Part shown: piece after piece, positions 6,394-11,441 of the stretch
Numbering within the stretch: the first letter of the stretch is position 1
Layout of the letters: each line of letters starts with the position of its first letter
Notes under the pieces: generated by a model
What the model was told of the DNA's origin: nothing
What the model saw: only the letters and a program-made list of their open reading frames with translations
The model's database searches: none
Program-made: the position numbers and the translations under genes
DNA from: Strigomonas culicis
Lineage: Eukaryota > Euglenozoa > Kinetoplastea > Trypanosomatida > Trypanosomatidae
Assembly (NCBI GenBank): GCA_000482145.1
Contig: AUXH01000603.1
Coordinates: 1-11,441 of the forward strand
Direction of reading: 5' to 3'
DNA length: 11,441 nucleotides

Positions 6394-7998
6394 ATGAAGC
6401 TGTATCTGCTCATACTTTTGATCGCGGTATGCTTCTGTGCCTCCTGTGAGTTTGCAGAAGTGGCTGGCCTGACATCCAGCGCGTCTAGGCAGGCGCGGCG
6501 TCTGTCCCTGAGCCGTTACGTGCAGCAGGTCGGCGAGGCGGCCGAGGCGCTCGCGCGCGCACCGGCGGAGGCCGCCCAGCAGGTGAGGGACGAGGACCTC
6601 CTAACGCAAGCGCGGGGCATCACGCAGTCCACGTGGTGCTCGCTGGTGGGCTTCCTGTCTGCTGTCGCGGGCAACGAGGCGGCGGAGCTCACGGCGGCAG
6701 CGATGGACGCACCTGTGGGTGCCCACCGGGCGACCAGCGGAGCACAGAACAGCACCCCTGCGGTGTTGCGGCAAAGGGGTGCTTTCCGCAGCGCCAATGC
6801 CACCGCTCGTGGGCCTTACCGACAAGCGGCGGCATTGGACACAAGCACGGAGGACGCGGCAGAGGAAGTCACGTACACCATGATTAACTTTGGTGGGGTG
6901 AGGTTGTACACGGACGTGACCTGCAATGCGCCCAGTCTTTACACTGTACCTCGCGACGCGACGCTCGTATGCGTCATCGGCTACAATGTGTATTATTTAC
7001 CGGCTTCCTTCGTCTGTGGACTGGACACGAGCGGCCTGTCTGTAGACTGCCTCTTCGTAGCGGAGCTTGGTGTCGACTGTGTGTGTCCGACAGACCAGTT
7101 TGCCTACTACGCCTCGGCCAGCAGCACCAAGGACATGAACTGCTTTCCCCGCTCGCTCGACGTGACCGTGCAGCTCGTCGGCACGCCGCACTGCCACTTC
7201 GACCGCAATGCCGCACTCGGCTTGCCGGCGACGCAAGTGGATGAGTACTGCATCCGCGCAGACCGCACGGGGACGGTCTCGCTGGAGGTGCTGCTGCGGT
7301 ATGCCTTCGCGTCGACGGCAGAGCAGAAGAACTTCATGAACAGTTCATTCTACATGAGGGAGTACGATGAGGCCGACACCACGCAGGAGTACTATGCGCT
7401 CAACATGAGCAACGCCAACACGGCCGCAGACGGCGGCATGTGTACAGACGCGGCAAACCGCGTCTCCATCGGTGCGCGCTTCTTCACTTATCATGACATG
7501 AAGGGGTCCTCGGGTGGCTTCACGATATCGGCCTCGTACAATATGAGTAGGCAGATCACGCTCTTTGCGACGGTTTTTCAGTTCACGCGGCCCGAACGGA
7601 TGGCCGCGCACCGGCAGACCTTCGACCCCAACACGTACATGCTCAACGCCAACGGGACGGTGACCTATAGTGTGCAGTTCGACCTCTCCACCATCCCGGA
7701 CGACTTCATTGAAGGTGGCCGCATGTACATCGAGATTGGCGTGAGCAGCACCCGGCTGCTAGACCAGGTGCGCGTCGTGCGGCTCCATGTGGACTTGGAC
7801 AACTGGGTGACGCCCGCTGCACGCTTTCAGTACAGCAAGGACCGCAGTCTGCTGTACTTCTGCATCATGATTGTCACGTTGGTGACGATCGTGGGCCTCG
7901 CTTTTGCTGTCTTCTGGTGCTGCTTCAAGGGGAGCGAGGATGAAGAGGACACCTTCATCGAGAAGGTGGCTCAACGGAAGGAAAAGAAAATGCACTAA
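6394..7998 (+). CDS. Type I membrane glycoprotein with cysteine-rich ectodomain and KKMH tail
   Basis: This 534-residue protein begins with a clear signal peptide (MKLYLLILLIAVCFCASC, cleavage near residue 18). The N-terminal part of the ectodomain (about 20-150) is Ala-rich and helical. Residues about 155-485 are rich in Tyr, Val, Thr and Cys and look beta-stranded, with cysteines at 177, 193, 208, 219, 229, 231, 250, 267, 286 and 350. Possible N-glycosylation sites are N119, N135, N316, N337, N383 and N420. One transmembrane helix lies at about 486-510, followed by a 24-residue tail that is acidic, then basic, and ends KKMH. Lysines at positions -3 and -4 form a canonical KKXX COPI-retrieval signal, so residence in the ER or early secretory pathway is inferred. 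No named family is recognised; a resemblance to the gamete fusogen HAP2 was considered and not supported. Confidence 0.8.
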   Translation: MKLYLLILLIAVCFCASCEFAEVAGLTSSASRQARRLSLSRYVQQVGEAAEALARAPAEAAQQVRDEDLLTQARGITQSTWCSLVGFLSAVAGNEAAELTAAAMDAPVGAHRATSGAQNSTPAVLRQRGAFRSANATARGPYRQAAALDTSTEDAAEEVTYTMINFGGVRLYTDVTCNAPSLYTVPRDATLVCVIGYNVYYLPASFVCGLDTSGLSVDCLFVAELGVDCVCPTDQFAYYASASSTKDMNCFPRSLDVTVQLVGTPHCHFDRNAALGLPATQVDEYCIRADRTGTVSLEVLLRYAFASTAEQKNFMNSSFYMREYDEADTTQEYYALNMSNANTAADGGMCTDAANRVSIGARFFTYHDMKGSSGGFTISASYNMSRQITLFATVFQFTRPERMAAHRQTFDPNTYMLNANGTVTYSVQFDLSTIPDDFIEGGRMYIEIGVSSTRLLDQVRVVRLHVDLDNWVTPAARFQYSKDRSLLYFCIMIVTLVTIVGLAFAVFWCCFKGSEDEEDTFIEKVAQRKEKKMH

Positions 7999-8287
7999 GT
8001 GCCTGGTAAGGCAGAGATGTGCCTCTGATTGAGTTTAAAATGCTTTTTTTTTAAAGGTCTGTATCACCTTTGCTTTCGTTGCGCCGTACAGCATAATTGC
8101 ATAATACTGTAGTGGAGGTAGTGGAGATCTGGACGTGCGATAAAGGAATGGGAGAGACTGAGTCATGATCGGGACCATGACAATGGGCATGCGCATCTGT
8201 CTCTCCGTCATCAAATGTTAGACCCGCCTCTTCTCTCTCTCTCTCTCTACCATGCATAGGTTCACTTACCACACCTATTCACAATAG
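7999..8287. other. Intergenic spacer with T and CT runs
   Basis: These 289 bases hold a T9 run at 8044-8052 and a CT run at 8227-8248. No gene is seen. The 3' end carries the acceptor for the next gene. Confidence 0.75.
8227..8259 (+). promoter_or_regulatory. Predicted spliced-leader acceptor for the SIM-motif gene
   Basis: A CT microsatellite at 8227-8248 serves as an almost ideal pyrimidine tract and is followed by the first AG at 8258-8259. The leader would be 28 bases. An ATG at 8252 lies between tract and AG and would be spliced away, leaving the ATG at 8288 first. Confidence 0.65.
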
Positions 8288-9139
8288 ATGTCAAAGCGAG
8301 GGAGGCCTGCGGAACGGCAGCCTACTGCGTTGGATGATCTGGACGATGATGATGACGTAGTGTGTTTGTCCGAGCCTCCCGCTCCTAAAAAAGCCGCTCT
8401 CGTCAGTAGCGGTGCAGCGTCGGTGGCCCTCTGGCAGCCAGAAGATGCGGTGGAGTATATCTTTTACATGGTGTGGATATGCGAAATCCCAGTGCACGTG
8501 AGCTACGTGGCGGCGCTACTCCAACAGACGGCTGTGCCGCCGGCCGCGGGAGGCAGCGCAGCGCTCCGCACGCCCGCACCGAACGCTGCCGTGCGTGAGA
8601 GCAGGGACGGGGTGGAGGGCGGCCCGTCAGAGGGGAAGCAATACGCACACCGCCTACGCAGCGCCCACGCTGTGCTGGAGAAGGTGTATGGAAAGATAAA
8701 GGAAGTGGAGACCCTTGTCGCCCGTCGCGGGATGCTCGCTGCGGCGCCCGCGGAGCGCGTCGCCGTCGCGCTGCTGCGGCCTAGCCCAACGGTGTGCGGC
8801 GACGTGGTGAAGGTATCGGCGGTGTGCACGCGCGCCAGCGAGGCTGATGTGATCGCCGTGAGCAGCGCCGCGCTGGACGAGCCGACGTGCGCCGCCCTCT
8901 ACTACACCGCGCTGGAACAGGCGCATCTGTTCCAGACGGCTGTGGGGCAGAGCGGCAGCGGCCCACCGTCGCTGGTGCCGCGCGCGCTGGCGGAGGTGGA
9001 GCCGCTGTCGCAGGGCCCGCTGGATCTGCTCTTCAAGAAGGCCTCGCAACGAACCCCGAGGGTTGCATCCACCAAGGAGACCCCCGCACCCTCCAGTAGC
9101 GTGTATGTGTGTGTGGATGATGTTGAAATAATTGAGTAG
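8288..9139 (+). CDS. Protein with SUMO-interaction-like motifs at both ends
   Basis: This 283-residue protein is not a recognised family. After a basic start (SKRGRPAER), an Asp run at 19-23 leads straight into 'VVCLSEP' (24-30), which fits the hydrophobic core of a SUMO-interacting motif with acidic flank. 'PAPKK' at 31-35 may add to a nuclear signal. Residues about 50-82 and 117-148 are helical, separated by a Gly/Ala/Pro-rich linker; about 155-215 alternates strands and helices. The last twelve residues, 'VYVCVDDVEIIE', contain a second candidate core (V279-I282) with acidic residues on both sides. The Asp run is coded by a GAT-rich stretch, and the VYVCV segment by a GT-rich stretch, so low-complexity origin is possible. 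A nuclear SUMO-binding adaptor is the best guess. The next gene codes for a DeSI-type peptidase. The CDS call is firm; the SUMO link is inference. Confidence 0.75.
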   Translation: MSKRGRPAERQPTALDDLDDDDDVVCLSEPPAPKKAALVSSGAASVALWQPEDAVEYIFYMVWICEIPVHVSYVAALLQQTAVPPAAGGSAALRTPAPNAAVRESRDGVEGGPSEGKQYAHRLRSAHAVLEKVYGKIKEVETLVARRGMLAAAPAERVAVALLRPSPTVCGDVVKVSAVCTRASEADVIAVSSAALDEPTCAALYYTALEQAHLFQTAVGQSGSGPPSLVPRALAEVEPLSQGPLDLLFKKASQRTPRVASTKETPAPSSSVYVCVDDVEIIE

Positions 9140-9362
9140 TCGCCTTCTCATTTGCAGCCTTTCTTCTGCTTCCTGCAGCACAGACTCACCGGGCGAAGGG
9201 GGAGGGGGGAGATCTTTTATACGATTTTTATATTTTGTCGCCCACCCAGTATCTCTGTCATGTGCTGACTTTTACTAACGGGCATCAGGTGCTTGATCCT
9301 TTGCCAACGGATCCGCTCCAAAGGAGTTGTTGGCATTGACGTTCTGAAGATGCGCGAGTGCG

Positions 9363-9380
9363 TGGCGGTGCCGTCCGCCA
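9363..9380 (+). other. Short hairpin in 3' UTR or spacer
   Basis: TGGCGG at 9363-9368 pairs perfectly with CCGCCA at 9375-9380 around a six-base loop. Two weaker stems are close by: CTCC/GGAG around AAA, and GGGA/TCCC around four bases. A structured 3' UTR element or small RNA is possible but unproven; there is no T-run terminator logic here. Confidence 0.35.
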
Positions 9381-9564
9381 TCCATCCACCACAGCGACAA
9401 CGGGATCTGTCCCAACGTAGAGCTGCGCACAAAAGACAGCACCGGCGAGATGGCCTAGTAATGCTTGCGATTCTCTTTTTTCTGGATGTGAGAGTTATCC
9501 AAAAGAAGGAAACTGATACTCATTTTTGTTTACGTATGCCATACTATGAGTTCTTCACAATATG

Positions 9565-9620
9565 TTCTTTTTTTCTTTTTTGCACTCCGTTTTTCTTTCT
9601 ATTTATTTGGAACAAAATAG
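9565..9620 (+). promoter_or_regulatory. Predicted spliced-leader acceptor for the PPPDE peptidase gene
   Basis: A T/C-rich tract covers about 9565-9608, followed by the first AG at 9619-9620. The leader would be 27 bases with no ATG before 9648, which supports that start over the in-frame TTG at 9630. Confidence 0.65.
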
Positions 9621-9647
9621 CTTACTTGTTTGCTGAAGTTACTACAT

Positions 9648-10268
9648 ATGTCGCAAGCGCCTCCATTGAGCAGTGCAGCGCCGTCCGAGCGCTACCCGCC
9701 CAACACGGTACTCCTCAATGTCTATGACATCAGCACCTACAACAGCTACCTGAGCAGCCTTGGCATCGGGCTGCACCACGCAGGGATAGAGGTGTACGGG
9801 CGCGAGTACATGTACGGCCGCTGCGCGGAGGGCACCGGGCTGGGCAGCTGCGAGCCGAAGCACTGCGTGCCGCACACCTTCGCGGAGCAGTACGCCCTCG
9901 GCTACACCGGTCTGAGTGAGGAGGAAGTGGACGAGCTCATGGAGTCGCTGGAGGAGGACCCGCAGTGGGGCGGCAGCGCGTACCACCTCATTTATCACAA
10001 CTGCATTCACTTTGCGGAGGCCCTAGCAGCACACCTGCTGCCGCCGCGCGCGCGGGCGGAGCAGTACGCCCGTCGCGACGCGCGCCTGTGGCAGGGCGTG
10101 AACATGGAGACCGTGCAGGTGGACGGCGCCGGTGTGACGGTGCCGGAGCTGATGCCGCCGCACGTGATGCGGCTGTGCTGGCTGGGCAACAGCTACCTCC
10201 CCACCTATCTGATCAACAAGCTCGAGGACTTCGACAAGAGCGGCACCCTACAGCAGCAGGGTGCGTAG
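9648..10268 (+). CDS. PPPDE (DeSI-like) cysteine isopeptidase
   Basis: This 206-residue protein has the hallmarks of the PPPDE superfamily, whose DeSI members remove SUMO or ubiquitin from proteins with a His/Cys pair. Residues 20-28 (TVLLNVYDI) give the first strand. 'GLHHAGIEVYGREYMYG' at 41-57 contains the catalytic His (H44) and the typical G-x-E-Y-x-x-G turn. 'LGYTGLSEEEVDELMESL' at 84-101 is the conserved middle helix, and 'YHLIYHNCIHFAEAL' at 112-126 carries the catalytic Cys (C119) in the NCxHF context. The end, 'YLPTYLINKLEDF' (183-195), matches the usual I-P-x-W-(I/V)-N-R-L helix, but it comes about 50 residues later than in typical family members, with an Arg/Ala-rich and then Val/Pro-rich insertion between. 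Both catalytic residues are present, so activity is expected. No signal peptide or membrane segment is seen; cytosolic or nuclear. Substrate (SUMO, ubiquitin, or other as in some family members) cannot be told. Confidence 0.9.
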   Translation: MSQAPPLSSAAPSERYPPNTVLLNVYDISTYNSYLSSLGIGLHHAGIEVYGREYMYGRCAEGTGLGSCEPKHCVPHTFAEQYALGYTGLSEEEVDELMESLEEDPQWGGSAYHLIYHNCIHFAEALAAHLLPPRARAEQYARRDARLWQGVNMETVQVDGAGVTVPELMPPHVMRLCWLGNSYLPTYLINKLEDFDKSGTLQQQGA

Positions 10269-10451
10269 AGCGAAGAGCAGGCTACACACATACGTGTGCA
10301 GATGTGCTTACAGACTACGCACTGCTGTTTTAGTTTTCCTGATAGCAGGTCGCAGCGGCGGCTACCTGCGCGCACCAGTTCCCTCCAAAAGGTTATTTCT
10401 TAGTGCAACAACACACCAGGCGGAGTTCGTCTCCATTTCCTCTTCGACTGC

Positions 10452-10466
10452 GTGTGTGTGTGTGTG
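10452..10466. repeat. (GT)n microsatellite
   Basis: A perfect GT run of 15 bases in the spacer after the PPPDE peptidase gene. Confidence 0.85.
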
Positions 10467-10632
10467 CCCACATTTGCCCTTCAACTTTGTTTTCATACAT
10501 GGACTGGCGTTATCTGGATGTATTTGTATCACTGTACATGTGGGTCTGTCTGTTTGCTTGTTGCACCGTGTCTAGCGTGCTTTTTTGCGCCATCGACGGT
10601 CTGCTCACAGAATGCTTCCTTCTTCAACGATG

Positions 10633-10688
10633 CCTCTCTCTCTCTCTCTCCCTCTTCGCTGTTTACCCTTCTTTGTCATGAACGCCAG
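10633..10688 (+). promoter_or_regulatory. Predicted spliced-leader acceptor for the last gene
   Basis: A strong CT/T-rich tract at 10633-10677 is followed by the first AG at 10687-10688, giving an 11-base leader. The ATG at 10678, which would open a 15-codon frame overlapping the true start, lies upstream of this AG and would not be in the mature mRNA. Confidence 0.65.
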
Positions 10689-10699
10689 TATTTCGACCA

Positions 10700-11441
10700 A
10701 TGTCTTCCAAGGTGCGGAAATCTAATAGCATAGCCAAGGCGCCCACCGCCGTGCAGCCGCAGAGCTGCAGGACGGTGCTGGGGGGCCCGCTGCTCGCCCT
10801 GGACGGGGAGGTGGTGCCGGTGCCCAGCCGCTACCGGGCGAGCAGCTACAGCGGCGCCGGGCTCGCGCCCACCTGCGGCGAGCGCAAGGGGCCGACCGCC
10901 TGCATGTCGCCCAACCAGCTGCTGCTCTGCGTCGTCGGCGGCGACCCCGACGGCGCCGACCTGCTGCGCGCGCCGATGGAGGCGGCGCCCGACACGCACC
11001 CGACGGCGGCCGCAACCCCTGTCGTGTCGCCCGTCGCGCCGCCCAAGAAGCGGGGGCTGAAGGAGACCCCCGCGGCGAAGGGCGCGAAGGGCGCGAAGCG
11101 GCCGCCACGGAGTCTCAGCTTCATTGCGACGGCGAAGGAGCCGCGACAGGGAGAGGCAGCCGCGGCGCCGCCCGCCGCGGTGCAGCCGGCGCTGCCGACG
11201 CCGCCGGCCGCGTGGCGCCCGCGCTGCCCCCTGCTGGAGTGCTACAGCATCGTGGAGAGGGAGTGGTTCGTCCCGCGCGGCGTACAGCAGCGCGCGGCGG
11301 CATCCGTGCGCTGGCCGCAGCTGGCGGTCGCGGCCGTCGTCGCCTGGGACCGCGCCATCGCGGCGGAGTCCCCCGCCGCGAGCCATAGCCTGGGCCTCCC
11401 GCCCTTCGTGCAGACGCCCGACCACGACGCGGCGGGCAGCG
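10700..11441 (+). CDS. Partial Ala/Pro/Lys-rich protein, open at the window edge
   Basis: From the ATG at 10700 the forward frame stays open for 247 complete codons to the window end, so the gene is 3'-truncated here. The family is not recognised. The first 60 residues are basic and Ser/Pro/Ala-rich. Residues about 114-138 are Lys-rich, including 'PPKKRG' and a repeated AKG, resembling a nuclear signal or a histone-H1-like tail. An Ala/Pro linker (about 151-171) leads into a more ordered section with 'CPLLECYSIVEREWF' (176-190) and 'VRWPQLAVAAVVAWDRAI' (203-220), which may start a folded domain. Orientation, splice site and codon use agree with the other genes. A long antisense frame covers the same stretch but is Arg-rich and lacks a splice signal, so it is taken as a shadow. 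A nuclear or nucleic-acid-binding role is a weak inference. Confidence 0.7.
   Translation, partial: MSSKVRKSNSIAKAPTAVQPQSCRTVLGGPLLALDGEVVPVPSRYRASSYSGAGLAPTCGERKGPTACMSPNQLLLCVVGGDPDGADLLRAPMEAAPDTHPTAAATPVVSPVAPPKKRGLKETPAAKGAKGAKRPPRSLSFIATAKEPRQGEAAAAPPAAVQPALPTPPAAWRPRCPLLECYSIVEREWFVPRGVQQRAAASVRWPQLAVAAVVAWDRAIAAESPAASHSLGLPPFVQTPDHDAAGS

Larger units (their letters stand above)
9140..9647. other. Longest intergenic spacer, with a GC-richer island
   Basis: These 508 bases contain a purine-rich G run at about 9193-9210, a GC-richer section at about 9290-9460 with small inverted repeats, and a T-rich tract leading into the next gene. Reading frames in the GC-richer part start at TTG or run into the next gene in another frame, so no gene is called. 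Confidence 0.65.
10269..10699. other. Intergenic spacer with GT and CT repeats
   Basis: These 431 bases hold a GT run at 10452-10466 and a CT run near 10634-10652. Several overlapping Cys/Leu/Ser-rich frames come from the repeats and show no codon bias, so no gene is called. Confidence 0.7.

Noticed and set aside
6394..7998. Possible HAP2/GCS1 gamete fusogen
   Set aside because: Signal peptide, cysteines and one C-terminal helix fit in general, but I see no HAP2-specific cysteine pattern or motif, and the KKMH tail suits an early secretory protein better.
9217..9432. 71-codon reverse-strand frame in the long spacer
   Set aside because: Starts at a non-ATG codon and has no splice signal; the underlying GC-richer island is reported as a finding instead.
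9293..9727. 144-codon forward frame before and across the PPPDE peptidase start
   Set aside because: Its 5' end is a TTG, its second half lies in T-rich splice tract and in the wrong frame of the peptidase gene, and it shows no family features.
10261..10733. Overlapping Cys/Leu/Ser-rich frames in the spacer after the peptidase gene
   Set aside because: They are produced by GT and CT microsatellites, have no codon bias and cross the splice acceptor of the next gene.
10676..11425. Long reverse-strand reading frame over the last gene
   Set aside because: It is Arg/Gly/Ala-rich as expected from the antisense of GC-rich codons, has no pyrimidine tract and AG upstream on its own strand, and runs against the direction of all other genes.
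1..11441. CRISPR array, insertion sequence, tRNA or rRNA
   Set aside because: Only simple microsatellites repeat here; no spaced direct repeats, transposase motifs, terminal inverted repeats or tRNA/rRNA signatures were seen.

Overview
The window looks like part of a trypanosomatid (Kinetoplastea) nuclear chromosome. All eight protein genes lie on the + strand, none has a visible intron, and they are spaced about 280-510 bases apart. Almost every start codon is preceded by a polypyrimidine tract followed by the first AG, which is the geometry of a spliced-leader trans-splice acceptor. Coding cores are GC-rich with strong G/C third positions, while the spacers are AT-rich and full of simple repeats. 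No bacterial ribosome-binding sites, operators, tRNA, rRNA, CRISPR array or mobile element was seen. The genus cannot be fixed by reading alone. The layout fits one segment of a polycistronic transcription unit.

Layout, left to right. (1) 179-2074: polytopic membrane protein with an F-box-like segment ahead of its first membrane helix and a large N-glycosylatable loop. (2) 2542-4014: helix-rich orphan protein. (3) 4375-5136: coiled-coil protein with a KEN box, SP sites and a basic tail. (4) 5415-5990: small two-helix membrane protein. (5) 6394-7998: type I membrane glycoprotein with a cysteine-rich ectodomain and a C-terminal KKMH dilysine signal. (6) 8288-9139: acidic/helical protein with SUMO-interaction-like motifs at both ends. 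(7) 9648-10268: PPPDE/DeSI-type cysteine isopeptidase with both catalytic residues present. (8) 10700 to the window end: partial Ala/Pro/Lys-rich protein, cut by the edge.

Only the PPPDE peptidase is identified with good confidence. The F-box, KEN box, SUMO-interaction motifs and PPPDE fold are all elements of ubiquitin/SUMO biology, and four of eight genes carry one. Gene order in trypanosomatid transcription units is usually not functional, so this is a hypothesis and not a demonstrated system. The spacers hold trans-splicing signals, microsatellites and, in one case (about 9290-9460), a GC-richer stretch with short hairpins. Start codons were chosen as the first in-frame ATG downstream of the predicted splice acceptor.
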